Part shown: positions 12,553 to 26,700 of the stretch, piece by piece | Position numbering within the stretch: the first letter of the stretch is position 1 | How the letters are laid out: each line of letters starts with the position of its first letter | NCBI GenBank assembly: GCA_003640385.1 | Contig: RCAB01000337.1 | Location: forward strand, 1-64,000 | Origin: Setaria digitata | Lineage: Eukaryota; Nematoda; Chromadorea; Rhabditida; Setariidae | Direction: 5' to 3' | Length of the DNA stretch: 64,000 bases | Program-made: the position numbers and the translations under genes | Notes under the pieces: model-generated | What the model was told of the DNA's origin: nothing | The model's database searches: none | Seen by the model: the letters and a program-made list of their open reading frames with translations, nothing else

Positions 12553-14503
12553 CTAGACAGAAGAAAGTGAGCTAATGCATAAATAATTTTTTATATTCTT
12601 ACAGTCATTTAAAGTCTTTTTAATTAGATTTCTGTGGGGAAAAGTATTTTCAACATATAAAAAGTACGGATAAGGTAATCAAGAAAAGGCAAATTTCAGG
12701 CCACTGAACTAGTCAGTTGTTGTCTCGAGACTGCACTCTTCTGAATCTATAAGTTAAACTGTAACAAAATTCGATACATATGGAAACTAAACGTTTCTCT
12801 GGTGGATGAGAATATTTTAGTGTTCTGTTTACGGATAATTCTCTGATTTTATTTGTGAATATGAATCATGCTTAATTATCCTGATTTTTTACTTCTCAAG
12901 TTTGCATTAGAAATTTTAAACAAGTAGGGCTGGTAGCATGAGCGTTATCACCAGCCTAGCTGAAAGAGATTCTAAAGAATAATGCTTACATAATAAGCAT
13001 TCCTTTTAATCTATTGTGTAATATCATGTTAGGGTGTCCAAACGGATCATTCGACCCGCTGAATGATCAAGCAATTTTTTAAAATTGTAAAAAGTAGGAT
13101 CGTTATTTTTTTCCTTTGCTTTTTAACGGCTGATGTGGTCTGATGTAACATTTGGTGTGGTCCGCTGTTTTAGCTCTCTTAATTCATAATTACTTGCTTC
13201 AGATTTGTTAAAGCATGTTGCGCGGTCCACTGTACTGTTCATTTTTTTTTTTCTTGCGGTGCCTTCAATAATAACTCCGTGAATACCGTAAGTCATTGAT
13301 TACTTGTAATGTGAATTATTTTTGTTTCTTTTTTTTCCTTTTGATATTCAATCGTTCCTTTCGTTTTTCAATCATATTCGTTAAAAACTTTTATTATTAC
13401 ATATCAAAATTCTTATCTGCATCCTGATATTGCGGAAGACTACAATTTGAATTATACCACGTTTCAACGGTACAGAATTTGTGAATGTTCCACGAGTGGA
13501 AATTGAAGTAACGGTTAAAGTTTTAAAGCATCATTGATTCGGTGTTCCTATCTAAGTATTCCGTGGAAAGAATACTTATGGAAGCAATTGTTTAAGTTAT
13601 TTGCTCATTATGCAGTTATTAAAGCACCCGAGAAGGCCAAAAAAAGGTATGGGTTTAGAAGTAGCAAAATTTCCAAGATGAAAGGCGAGATATTATTATA
13701 ACGGTAACCCCTTCACTGGATTAATTCTAGAAATTTGTAAAGGTAGACAAAATATATTTGATTACAGGTACCCTTCCAAACCCACTAAAGAGAAATATTT
13801 ACAGAAGTTAAGCAAAGTTAAATAAATTATCACATTAAAATATGTACACCATCGAAATCCTATATCCAGGAATAATACTTGGATATTATGAAGGTCTTAG
13901 GCATAGTTGAACTTTTGGAAATAACAGTGATGATTTATATTAACATCATCAGTTGTTCGAGCATAATTTTTATGTCAAAGACCTGAAAGATAGAAATATT
14001 ATACAGAATATCGGTCCAGACTATGGCTAATAAAGTAACAATTATTTAAGGTCAATATCAATAAGCTTTAAGAGCTGCTGTTAGTTGATATGTTAACACC
14101 GATCTTAATGTTAGTCATATTTTTTGTTTTATCTCACAACATTTGACACGTAGAGAAAAAAAAAAAAAAGTGATTAAAAAAGATGTTTACGAAATTATTA
14201 TATTTACAGAACTTCGAATAATTCTTATGCAAATAAATGATATAGTCTCACCATCATTCCCTACTCCACTCGAATTGATAAATCAGTGAAATTAAATACC
14301 GCTGCTAGTCATACTTTTGAACGTTTGCTTTACAGCACCCTGAATAAGTTTACTCGCGAATTCTTCATCCAATCGAAAATATGTTTGTACTTTTAAATAG
14401 CGATCATGCAATGACAACCTGATATGAATTTCTTTTTATTAATCTTGAATAAGACGCATCATAATTTCCTTATTTGCAATTTAGATTTCGAAAGAATGTC
14501 TGG
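12553..14503. other. Convergent 3' interval, no gene seen
   Basis: About 2 kb between the plus-strand TAB1-like gene and the minus-strand BPI-like gene. It is AT-rich with scattered homopolymers and shows no coding-like frame with splice sites. Confidence 0.55.
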
Positions 14504-17500
14504 TCAAGTTCGAGTAACACAACATTTGAAATTATCCAACGTTAAAATCCTAATAACATGGATAAAAACGGAGAACACATTTAGATTATTCATCGAATGA
14601 AAATAATATAAAAAATAAGATAAACCTCGGATTCTTTAGGATGACTCCCTTCATGGTTGGTATAATGATACCTACTCGCAGAATATCAGTAAGCAATTGC
14701 TCGAGAAATTCCGCACCAAAAAGACCAAGATCGCCAAACGTTGCCTGATCAACATCTTGAACGCGAGATTCAAGTAATTTGAAGTCTAAATTTTCGATGG
14801 AAACATTCCCTACAATTCTTGTTTGATTCAACCACAAATTAATATTTGATGTCATCTTCGTGTCAGCTCGGATAATCTGCAATAATTAATATTAAGTATT
14901 GCGCTATCAGATTGTAAACCAAATTCTTTTCCCCTCTGAATTCATTTCTCCTAACTGGAAAAAAAAAAAAACATTTTTTTTTTCTTTTGAGTCATCGAGA
15001 ATGTTCAGTATGCAACTATGATATGATAACAGGCGCCACTCACGTGGCCAGTCAAACTGAAAGAAACTTAGAATGATATCTTTTAACTCATTTCTCTGTA
15101 TTTCGACTTGCTCAGCTATAGCGATGCATTACAAATAAGCAGTTACCATTAGCTTGAATTGTGTCGAATTGTGTGGTCTAACAAACATACTCATACTGCC
15201 ATAAAGTCGAAATCTTGCTCGATTTTCCACAAAAACGAGTAATGGTGACTAAATAAAATCTGCCATTTTTTAAGCAAAAATAAGGAAAAGATCACGATTC
15301 CAACCAAATTTCGATATTTATTTTGAAAACAGCTACCAAAAGATCCAAGAAATCATTACAGTAATATCTGATAGCAACCGAATTCATCCAATGGCAAAAG
15401 CAGCAGTTTTAAATACAAAGATAAATTAAATTGTGCTTCAAATTATCATGAAGATAATGTTACTAAAAGAAGACTGCCGCTAAAATGGTGATTTAGTGAG
15501 AAACCTTTCGGGTTAAAAAATGAATTTCAACTTCACGATCCGGATATTGTCTAGATAGTTCACCAAGATATTCACCAATGCAATAGCCATTTTCACAGGT
15601 AGTCAACAAAAGAGTTTTAAATTGTGGGCTTGATTCAGGACCAATAATAAAATCCATATATTTTTGTTTGTATGCATGAAACAATAATGAATTGACTATG
15701 TAATCTGTTGCAATAAATTCTGCCATGTGAACACCTAAAGAGATTTTTCCTTGAAATGAACAATTTCACTTAGGAATGAAATTAAAGTTTTAAAAATTCT
15801 TTCTACTCCCAAACCCCTTCATCATCCTTTTGTTTTTGTGAAATTTGATAAAATGTGCAAACTCAGTCACAAGAATTTCCCTCTTGATTTACGATTAATG
15901 TATTATGTGGTAGTAGACACGGACATGACAGAATCACTGTCAGAAAGTCGTCAGCAATAAAGACAGTAATAATGAAGTGAATTTGATAAAAATGATTAAA
16001 GAATATTTAGTAAAGTTTAGAAAATGAATCAGAACAAAGTGTAAACAATTGTAGCTGATTTTTCTACTCACTAAATTAGCAGAATTCCCGAAATTTTATT
16101 CATGGCACTTCTGATATTAGTATGACATGCATTAACTCAGACTGAACTGCTCTTAAATTAAATATTTTTCTCCAAAACCATAACAAAATATCACAATTGC
16201 CTTAATAATTAGTGCTGAATATTTCTCGTCAAACAAACCAGGTACTGGTTTTCGTAAATTCTTACTAGATAAGAAAATGAACTAATTTAATTTAGCAGTT
16301 AATTTGAACCCTGATGAAATTCCGATGTATATTATTGAAAAACTGCTTAATTTACCCTTTGGTGGAGGAATGTAAATATTTGGAGGATAGAATGGCGTCC
16401 CACCGTGACCATTCCTAAAAAAAGAAATATTTCACTTTTTCTCGAGCAGTTTCCTAAAAAAGTGCAATTATGGAGCTATTAAATAACAGGTAGTACCGCT
16501 TCTGTTAAACGATATGCTTTAAAGCTTTTTGTTTTAGTATCAACGCGTTCATTGTAAAGACAGAAAAGATTGTAAAGCAGATTACATAAAAAGTTCTTTT
16601 TTTCCACCACGGTACAGTAAGTGAAATAATCGAAGCTTTTCAATTGAATCTAAATCTGTCACAGTCATGCAACATAAGCAGCAGTAAGGAAATGAATATT
16701 CGTACTTTTAGAAATGCCGTCCTCCGAGAATGATTCGCGATAACCGCTGTCATGTCCTAAGTTATTCATTAACATTTAAAAAAAAAAAAGATTTAAGTTT
16801 TTACAAGCTTACTTTCATTTTAATGTAGATTTCTAAACTTACCAGGAAATTTCGCCCCGTGAGAGTATTTCGATTGTTTCATAAGCGATAAGTGGATCCC
16901 GAATGAGTCGATAATCCAAAATAAGATTTTTCTGCCGCAAATTATTAATAATATTTAACAAAGTAACATTCTTACCGCCAATTTCGCCAAGCTTACTAAG
17001 AGGTCTTCTTGATGGTAAATCGAAAGATATTCCTAATACATCGACTGAATTTTCATTGATGGGTATCTAAATTATTGTTTTTTAATTTCTGATTAGCAAA
17101 CATCAGAACTTGTGATCCAATCCAAACAGAGTATCTACCATAATTCTGATCATTACTGTAGCAGCTGATTTAGAAGAATTCAGGCTATGAAGTAAATACC
17201 TGAAGAGGCATTGTTGCTAATATGTAATTCATATCTTTATTAATCATATTCTTTATCATCTGACATATACGATCTTCGACAATCGGTTTAAAGTGAGCGA
17301 TTATGAAAGCTAAAACGTAATTCATTTATCAGTTCAGTGTTAATAATCCACAATATATCCACAATAGGTCAAAACAAAAATTTTAAATAAATGGCTTTTG
17401 CTGAATTGTGCCATTTCAATATTCATACCTTTAAAAGTATTGATGAAGAAATCCGTTATAACGCCAGTGTTTCGGACATTTAAATCAACGTAACCAACAT

Positions 17501-18977
17501 TGGCACGGCAATATGATGACTGTACCATTGGAGCACCAGCACGCGTTCTACAGATTTGCTTAATTGAAAATTTCGATTTTAAAATCATAATTCTGATAAG
17601 AATATCTAAAAAAAAGGCGATTAAAATGAACAAACCTAGCTAATCTGACCGCTATTGTCAAGCTTACATGACCAAATAAAGTTTCGAATTGTCCACGAAT
17701 TGGTACTGGTGGAATTAAAAATGGCCCAGTAAATATTGCTTCAAATTCACCTGCCGCTCTAAATACTATTCAATGTACTAATAAAAAATTGGAAATTTAG
17801 AAATAATTGAAAACATTCCATACATTTATTATTTAATAACTAATAAAGAGAAAATTACACAACTTCTGATTCACACCTGATATGCATTTTAGCCATTGAC
17901 CATGTAAATATATCTGGAGGTGACAATTCCAGACTATATTCCGGAGGTGACCAATATTTTGAAACATATGCATCATATATTGAAACCTAAATGAGAAAAC
18001 TTATTTTCAAAATTTAATTTTTATCATCTAAATCACCATTAAAACCAATTCAATCGATTGATGCATGTATATTTCGGTAATTCGATCGAAAATAGGTTTC
18101 TTTAGAAAAAAAAAAATGTCGAAAATTGTTCCCATCTCAATTTATCTGTAATTTAAGCTGTTTATGGTTTTATGGAAAAATTTAAGCTGTCGATGGTTTC
18201 ATTTGTCTCTTGTTATAGGTGGCCCTATCGTTTGATAATTGATAATATTATTAAACCTTATCTCAAACAGCATTATAGCTATGATGTGCATATTTTATCG
18301 ATTTTAAGAAATTTCCCTGTCTTCTTTACTCACTGTGGAAAGTGATAGCAAATAAAATAGTGATCAATTAAAGAAAAAATACTTCAACTAATGCAATAAA
18401 TTAGCTAGCTCCTTTGGTAATATGACCAATCCTAATACCAGAATTAGTAGAAATATTCATCATAATATATGCATTATTTGGATGTTTACCTGACCAGCTT
18501 CAATAATTTCAGTAATTGTCGGTAATTGAATACGTAATATTTCATCGTTCACAACTTTCATGCCTATTTCGCGCAGATATGCGAGACCAGCAGACATTAA
18601 TCTCATGTAGATACCAGGATTGTGGGCATTGGTATTTGTCTGGAGCAAGGATTTTAAATCAAAAGGGATTTGACACATTTCTGAAATTTGCGACAGCATT
18701 TACGTCTTACCACTAGTGCTGTTTTGCAATTCGCTGTTATCATAAGGATCATGTGACATCACTTATCAATGATTGCTATTCCATACAAAAAGGAAAAAAG
18801 AAACGAATTCTAATATTCAGAAGGACTGACACTGAAGGAAAAAAGGTAACGACAATGGAGGACTGTTGAAGTATTTAAAATATTGTATATTACCAGTAAT
18901 AGCGTTGATACATTCTCTCCAGATACTCTTGCATCCAAAATTGTAAAAATCAAAGCCAGAATCATAAGATACATCAT
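14504..18977 (-). CDS. Secreted BPI/LBP/CETP-family lipid-binding protein
   Basis: Family members have two barrel domains that bind lipids or LPS, and act outside the cell. Twelve minus-strand exons, all phase-compatible: 18894-18977, 18490-18639, 17877-17986, 17636-17758, 17429-17547, 17200-17309, 16843-17066, 16356-16414, 15505-15734, 15147-15248, 14626-14876, 14504-14549; about 535 residues (human BPI about 487). A signal peptide (MMYLMILALIFTILDARVSG) is followed by NPGIYMRLMSAGLAYLREIG, the classic N-terminal BPI motif. Two cysteines near residues 169 (SSYC) and 211 (DRICQ) are spaced like the single BPI disulfide. Exon 8 encodes a Pro-rich link near residue 315 (FYPPNIYIPPP) where BPI has its central linker. 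The C-domain ends KNPRILTLDNFKCC, matching the terminal strand. The ATG was chosen because a CTCTTCAG acceptor lies 7 nt upstream. The exon 4/5 junction has alternatives. Ligand unknown. Confidence 0.88.
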
Positions 18978-18987
18978 GACATTCCTG
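18978..18987 (-). promoter_or_regulatory. Likely spliced-leader acceptor of the BPI-like gene
   Basis: On the minus strand CTCTTCAG ends at 18985, leaving a 7-base leader before the ATG. The fit to a trans-splice site is inferred from position. Confidence 0.4.
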
Positions 18988-21900
18988 AAGAGCAATGAAA
19001 GAGGAATGGTAAAATAGAGGATAACGATGCTTTAATAAAAATTATAGCGAATAAATGGTTCAAACAGATAGCCATGTAAATAAGAATCTTCTGAAAATTT
19101 ATAAGTGGCAGCATAGCAGCGTGTAATGGGTCGAATGTCATTCGGAAAACTAAAAATATATGTGAAAAATATTCAGAAACGGGTTTTATTGAAGTGATCT
19201 AGCAGAAAATCCTAATTTATGAGACTTTACTGACTGACTAATGATGGATGGATTGATGTAGTAGAATAAAAGCATCTCTGCAACAAGAAAAGGAATACTA
19301 CAAATGCTTCAACAAAAACTATTACAACAACATTAACAATAAGAGGAAGAGCAATAACATCAACAACAACAACAATAATAAGGGGAAGAGCAATAACAAT
19401 GACAACAATAACAAGAGGAAGAGCAGTAACAACGACAGCCACAACAATAATAATAAGAGGAAGAGCAATAACAACGACAATCACAACAACAGTAATAGCA
19501 GTAGTAGGAGCATCATTATCGTAAAAGCTGTAATGTCAGTTTGATTATTGTCCATGTGAACATACATCAACGTCAAGGTTTCCTCTCTTCCAGCCGGGCC
19601 GATTCTCATCTCATCTTGTTCGATTCCATTTCATTTCATTCTTTGCGATGAATGGATGTATAGATGGATGATAGGCACACATTGTACAACCCACGAAGAT
19701 TGCTGCTGCTGTGCAGGTATTCATCCGTCCGAACCGGTTGTCGATGAATACATCATTATCCGGCTGGCCCTTTCCCATACATCAGTCATAACATTCATTT
19801 CAAGTTTCATGGTTTGATATAGTTTTTTTATTTAAGCAAAAACAACGAGAAGTATGTAGTGTGTTGAATGAGACGAATTAGCAAATTGTTAATTTTACGG
19901 TAAATTGTTTGTCAGTGCTGCCAAAAATGAATTAAATTAAATAGCTGATAATTTTGATAAGCTCTCACATCCAGTTTTTTAGGAAATGCACAAGTGACAG
20001 TTGACATCACACCTGATGAACAATAGTTCTTTTTTTGGTATCCATCTAAATTTCCTTACATAAATCGTACTTCATTATTTTAAACAAATGAACTGATTAT
20101 TCTGATCTTCAATTTAGTTTGGTCAGTCAGTAGCCGTTCAGTCTTCAATCTGACTTCAACTACAGCTACTCTTTAATAAATGCAAAACTGAAATTAATGA
20201 TAAATTAGTTACCCATCAACTACCTGATTAACGGATGAATTGAAATATCATAAGTGCTACAACGATTGACGCTATAATTACTCTCCGTCATATCATTGAA
20301 TTTTTGCCGATGATTTTGGCAATTTTTGAGAAAAAAAAAACAATTTCTCAGTGAATATTAATGAAGCAAATGAGTGAAGAACCATTTATAAACTATTGGA
20401 TCCATTATCTTCCTTAATGATTCCTTTTTTTTTCCTTCGTTAAGATATCTCGTGCGAAAAGAAGAACGAATTATATTTTTTGACAATTTTCATTGAAAAC
20501 TCGCTGTAAGAGGCATCAAACAATTAAAGTACAAATTAAATGAGTATGAATTCCTTTTATCATCAGTACATCTTTGTCACTTAATTGTAATCACTGTTTT
20601 CAGAGATAATTTTTCAAGGACTTCGATTACAGCTGGTTGTTATTACAGAATCATTTATGAAAATTTTGAAAATGTCAACAGGGACAAGGTCACGTACATG
20701 GAAAGCTTTTCAGTCACAGTTTAAAAAATTTCTCTTCTGAATCTTTCATTTACAGCTGCTTAAAATTTACAAGATTTCTTAAATCTTACTTAAATAGGAA
20801 TAATACTTTAAATATTTGTATTTTGCAGCCTGATAAGACTTAAGCGAAGTGAAATATCTAATTACTAAGTAATGAAATTTTTAAGTAATGAGACTTGCCT
20901 TGTTTGTGCCTTAGAAAGTTTTAAGATATGGCTCCAAATAAAACGGATATTACCTTAGAGTTTTAACTAGTATGAAGTCTAAATAATAGTTAAAAAATTC
21001 ATATTTGTGATAAATTTTTCATAATATTTCATGATAAGCAGTGTAAAATATATGATAAAAAAAACTATCGCAAATACTACATGTTTATCATAATGCTGAA
21101 ATTATTGCATTATTATTGCTCGATGGATATAACATTAATCAAATCATACAGATGCGTTATTAATTTAATTAAACGGATATGTAATCCACCATAGCTAAAG
21201 TAACAGTACGGGAATGAAATTTTGCCAAAATTTATTATTGCAAATTGTCTTGGCATCTTTAAATATATATCTGAAATTATATAATTCTTAAAAAACAAGT
21301 TTCCAGGTTTTTTGTATTGTTGCTGAAAAGAAAAAATTTTTGCTGAAGACTGTTGTCAATCTTTTAATTTGTACACATACTTGTTTTTGCATTAAAAAAG
21401 TTTATGAAATAAAAAGGAGTTAAATGGCGACTAAAAAGTTGATAGGCGTCCAAGATTATTTCCAAAATTTTAAACTGATTGAAACTTATCCTGTTACAAA
21501 ATAGTAATAAGTGGTTTATGTAAATCAAGATCTCATTAATACAAATAAATGAAATAGATAGAATTTGAGCTGTTGCTGGAAGCAAAAGTTTTTTTTCATC
21601 TGTGATAATTATTCAGTATTATGCGAAATTTCGTGTTGTAAGAAAGGTCAAGTTATAATTGAAGCTTTTAATCCCGACATCTTGATTCAATTTAATGTAA
21701 TAAACATCAGAGAAATTATATAAGACGCTGTTGTTGAAACATGGAAAGGATTTTTAAAAAGATACCCAAAAGCTGTTATTGATAATGTTCATTATATTGC
21801 AACTGGTAAAAAATCCCAAAGAACCAAAACCGAACTGATAATAATTGCTCATAAAACTGTATAAATTACTCATAAAATTGGAACAACAGTTTATCGATAA

Positions 21901-23380
21901 TGTCCGTTAACATGATATTAGGTAACATGGCACATTGGCATAAATCATTTGTTCTTGAAACAATTAATTTGTTTGATAGCATTTAGCAATTTTTCTCGCT
22001 TAGATATATAGCTTTAACTTTTTCAGTACAACTATTTAATGTCTTATTTAAAATTTCTTTTCTGAATGCTAGTTTGCTTAAAGTATTGTGTATTATTTAC
22101 GAAAGCAGTATGAAGATCCATAAATAAATAATAAATAGTCTAAATTAGAAATGACTTAAAGTGAATGAGAAAAAATCTCGACATGTCCTTTAAATTTAGC
22201 TATATTTCCTAATAAAATGTGATTAATTTAGTACAGAGATAAAATATGGATGAAAAGAGATAGGAGAAACGAGAAAGAGATCATTTGAGCTCCGCAAACG
22301 CTACCTATATCAAATAAAACGTAGTAATCGAAAAGTGATATGAAAGGGCTGAATTAAAAAATTATGTACATAATAATATGATACAATAATGCAAGGCATT
22401 GGAAAGAATTGCAGATTTATTGGTTATGAAAGCGGAATACAAAATACATCTAACAAATCAAGATGCTAATGAAGATACTAATTAACCATTTTAATGTGAT
22501 AATAATGCTATCATTGCTAATGCGAGTTCAATGCATTTTTCATAAATATATTTCATTCAACAAATGATAAGGATTGCTAATGACAGTTGGTTAACAAACA
22601 AACAGTTAACCATAATCGGAATTTGGAAAAAGCATTTTGAAGAGAGAGATTAGATTTGAATAGAATACAGCAATGATGTCGTAAATATGTGTTTTCTTGA
22701 AAGCACAGGACTTGTTTAGATTTAGAAAAATGTGTAAAACAAAAAAGAGACTTCCTGTAATACTATGTTACTAAAAGATAAAAAAAAAAATTAGTCAATT
22801 ACTTTAGAGCAACAGTTGGTAACAACGAACTGCTCGATGATGCGGATATTTGAGGTAGTAAATGAGTCATGATGTTGTCGCCAACTGAAGCTTTAGCGAA
22901 TTTCTGTCAATTTTTGAAGTATAGCTTTATAGGAAATTTTAAAGTTAAGAATTTAAAGCCCTGAACTTTGAAATGAACAAGTTCGTGTGGTCGAAATTTG
23001 AGCAATACACATATGGAGCGGAGGAGAAAAAAGTGAAAAACTAGTTAAGGCATTTATTGATAATGAATAAAATACAATCAACGAATACTGGTCATTACAC
23101 TGCTTTTCTTTGCTTTGTTTTGTTTCTTCAATTATCATTATGAAAAAAAAGAAGCAACGATTTCATACAACTTGCATATAAACTTATGAGTGATAGAATT
23201 TGTTTTTAAATTGATTTTTTTTTTTAAATAATATTGCATTTTGCCGAACAGGATGCGCACAAAAAGAAAAGGGACAGAACCGCTTAGAAATCAAAAACAA
23301 AAAAGAAAAGGAATATGCGTCTTTGGCAAAAACTCTAAAAATTTTGTTATCATTAATTGTGTAGGATATTTCCGGAACGA
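18988..23380. other. Intergenic region upstream of the BPI-like gene and downstream of Bicaudal-C
   Basis: About 4.4 kb containing a degenerate triplet-rich repeat (19320-19500, listed separately) and otherwise AT-rich, poly-A/T-rich DNA. No exon with convincing splice sites was found. The 3' UTR and perhaps the last coding exon of the Bicaudal-C gene lie at or just beyond its right edge. Confidence 0.5.
19315..19505. repeat. Degenerate minisatellite of AAC/AAT triplets with a GAGGAAGAGCAATAAC core
   Basis: The core AAGAGGAAGAGCAATAACA recurs four times with small changes, starting near 19341, 19380, 19412 and 19454 (spacing 39, 32 and 42 bp). The spacers are CAA/AAT triplets. On the minus strand it reads as a Val/Leu/Ile-rich low-complexity frame, which is a by-product of the repeat rather than a gene. 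Confidence 0.75.
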
Positions 23381-23383
23381 CGT

Positions 23384-23741
23384 ACTGTTTTAAATTCTCA
23401 TTCCATACATTCGTGCAGAACCGCGCAGTCCTTCAACAGACAAATTATATTCCAAATTCATACATGGTAGTTGGTTATAAATACAAAAAAAAAGAGAAAT
23501 AAATTACGTTCATTCCATTTCATAAATATTAACTTTTTTAATGCCAAGAGAAATAAATACAACTTTTATTCCATCGTAAGAGGTTAACAAGGAACTTTTG
23601 CATTGGAATACGAAATTAAACTCATTACAATCAATACTAGGTAACTCTGATATAATTCTAAGAGAAATTGATGCTTTAAATAAAACTGAAACTTAACTTT
23701 TATGAGCAAATACCTATTTGAAAAAAAAAAAAAAAACTCAC
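23384..23741 (-). other. Unresolved 3' end of the Bicaudal-C gene
   Basis: Exon 17 ends at GTGAGT (phase 1). A candidate terminal exon on the minus strand follows CTGTTGAAG near 23440 and would add RLRGSARMYGMRI and a TAA, but its acceptor is weak. Reading through the donor instead gives a hydrophobic, non-conserved tail. Neither is convincing. Confidence 0.3.
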
Positions 23742-26700
23742 TCAGAATAGCATTGTAGATTTTTTTTCGAGCACCCATTGTTGAAACACCGATATCTTTT
23801 AGATTCTGCTCGTCCAACAGCAAAAAAGCTTCCATGTCAATCTATAAGTAATAATTAAGAGCTAATCGGTTGTTTATTGCGATCAAGTCAATTCATTTTG
23901 TAAGTTTATTCCTATTTAGCCATTAGTTGTTTTGTTTCCCTTTAAAAAAAGAAAAAAACAAAGAAAACAAAGAAAAAAAAAATGAAATCAGAAGTAACTC
24001 TTATGCCTTCAGTAGAAAAATATAGTTTTTTAATTCGCTTCATACTTCTTGGTCTCTGAACTGTGCAAGGTATTCGCTACAACCGAGTTGTGCAAGTACC
24101 ATTGCTGGATCGACAAAAATGCGTATGTCCCAAACAAAGTCATTTCCTATCAAAGGTGATGATTCGAACACTCCAGTTGATGCAGAAAAATCTACAATAT
24201 GTCATCAAAATCACCCTGAAAACTGAAAAACTGAAGAAAAAAACTCAAAAATTATCCATATAACTGGTCCCTTTTCTAAGATATCAGACTTTTATCACTT
24301 TTTTCTTGACTGTGCTCGCAAAGTATAAAATATGTTTCTTGCCTCGTAAACAGCTAACCATCATCATAAAATGTGAGAGTAAAAGTATCAAAAGGTTTCG
24401 GAAAGGGTATTTAAATAGCTAGCTATTGTAAGAAAGATAGGTTATTTCTGCGAATAGAAATTTTGAAACTAATTTTGCCGGTAAGCGGTAGTATTTCGCA
24501 GATATTCAATCTCCCACGTAGATTGAAAATTGTAAAACCTCGGCTAGTTCCAACGTTTGTAATAGGTGTTTGCAATTGATTTGATTGGAAAAGGTGTAAG
24601 TTATGAGACGATAAAGAACCAATTAACGAATTTGAATTCGAGCTATCCTGGGCATCATCGCCGTGTTCATCTTCTTCCAACACAGATGCCAAACCGACCG
24701 AAGGCGTTATCGAACGGTGAGTCTAAAAGAAACTGAAATTATCTACAAGACTGCAAATTATGAATACTATTCGATTTATGGACTGATGAAGAGATTTTAT
24801 ATCATTAATAAATTGAAAGTAAACACTTAACACATCACTTCCTTGAAGTGATCCTTTTTTTTTTTTTTTTTTTTTTTTTAGGAAAATTTTTATCCAGGCA
24901 TAAGAATCAGGCAAGATTATTTAAAGAACTGATTAGTTACATACCGCACCCTCCATCAGATTTGTTTCTTGCTGTACGCCTGATCGTCCATCATACTGGC
25001 TGCTGGTACTATCAAAGAAGTTCAAACTGCTTCTCAAAATATCTGCTGGTAATGAATTGCTAAAACCGTATCCAGCCCAAAGATCAGTAGGCTGCCGTAC
25101 TTTTGTTGGAGTACCACTGTACACGGCTGAATATACTAATCAAAATAAGGATTATTAATGTTATTTTACATATAAACCATGCTTCAGTGGTCTTCAAAAG
25201 CCTTCAAACACTTAGATAGGATTTAGTTGCTATGAAGACCTAAGAATATGTGTAAAATTAAAATTAGAACAAACCACGATTTGCTTTGAGCAATAATTGT
25301 TCTCTTGTTGGGAATCGCTCAGCACCACTGCAACAAAAAAAGAAAAAATAAAGAAAGAATTTCATATTTTATTTCTTTATTGTAAAGATTCTGGTCGTAA
25401 CTGGAAAATATTAAGATCATTTCACTCATAGTAATATGTTCCTGAATCCACCACAAGTTTCTTCTAGAAACAATCCCATATGAACTTCATACAAAGGACT
25501 TACTTTCTGAACATATCAATTTGTTTGATTCCAGCAAGTAAGGAATGAGCGATTGGAGAGTCGTCAGGATTCGGAGTTATTTGAGCATACCGATTCTATG
25601 ATTAAAGTATGAAGTAGTGTGGACTGATAAGAATCAAATATATCATTTCATGTCAGCTCCTCTTCACAAGCTGATTTGCAGCCATTCCGCAAAACAGTTC
25701 GGAAAAATTAATTGGGAACACAGCTTGAACAGCTGAGATATATTCAAAGAGACAGTTCATTGAAGATGTCACAGCAAAAAGCTCTTGAATGATTTTTTTT
25801 TAAGTAAATTTTAAACATACAGCATCTGTTGTTGGAACATCAACTAGTGCATCAGCTAAGCGGCACTGACTTTCAAAGTTACCAAATGTCGGCCTTTGCA
25901 GTGAATTTTGTGTCGCAATATATAAAGATTCTACACTAGTACCTGCTTTAAGATAATATAAAGTGAAATTTTTTTTATGGATTAAATAGTTTTTTTTCTC
26001 TTTTTAAAATGTCAAATAAGTTTTCTTTAGTACAGAGTTTAAATAAAATTTAAACAGACAGAATCTGCTTCTAACCAGAATATCAAAATATCAGGTAAAA
26101 ACCAGCAATCAAGATTTAGATTAAGGAAACAGTGAGAAGAGGAAGATACGAAGGTAAGGAAAAGGAGAAACTAAAAAACAATAACAGCACTTGGTTTAAA
26201 TGGAGAAATAAAAGAATTCTAATTGAGAACTTACTTAATAATTGTTGAGCTTCAATGCGTATATTTTCAATAAGTGTGGATATATGACCATTTTTGAAGA
26301 ATTCAAATACATCTGGCACTGTATTCGAGCTATTTTGAACCAAATTTAAGATTCGTTCACGTGCTTGATATAGCATGCATATGTTCATTTCACTACTACT
26401 TAAAACTACAAGCTGAAACAATATCACTAGTTTAAGAATATTTCTGTTTTACACATGCATGTTTCACTTTTTATTGCCTTTTAGATAACTTCCTAAGCTT
26501 CCACTGGACAGCATTTTTTATTCTGTACTATAATCAGAAATTAGAATTATGTTAATTAGCACTAGAAGCTCATTAGAATCAAATATTTCTCAGCATACTG
26601 TTATAGGTAGCGTAGTTGAACTTGTGCATAGACCTCCAAAAATTTGCGCAATTAATATTTTTTAATGCCACATCAAGAACCTGTACTATGTCAGAGAAGT

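Noticed and set aside
19227..19484. Minus-strand Val/Ile/Leu frame
   Set aside because: Translation of the AAC/AAT minisatellite.
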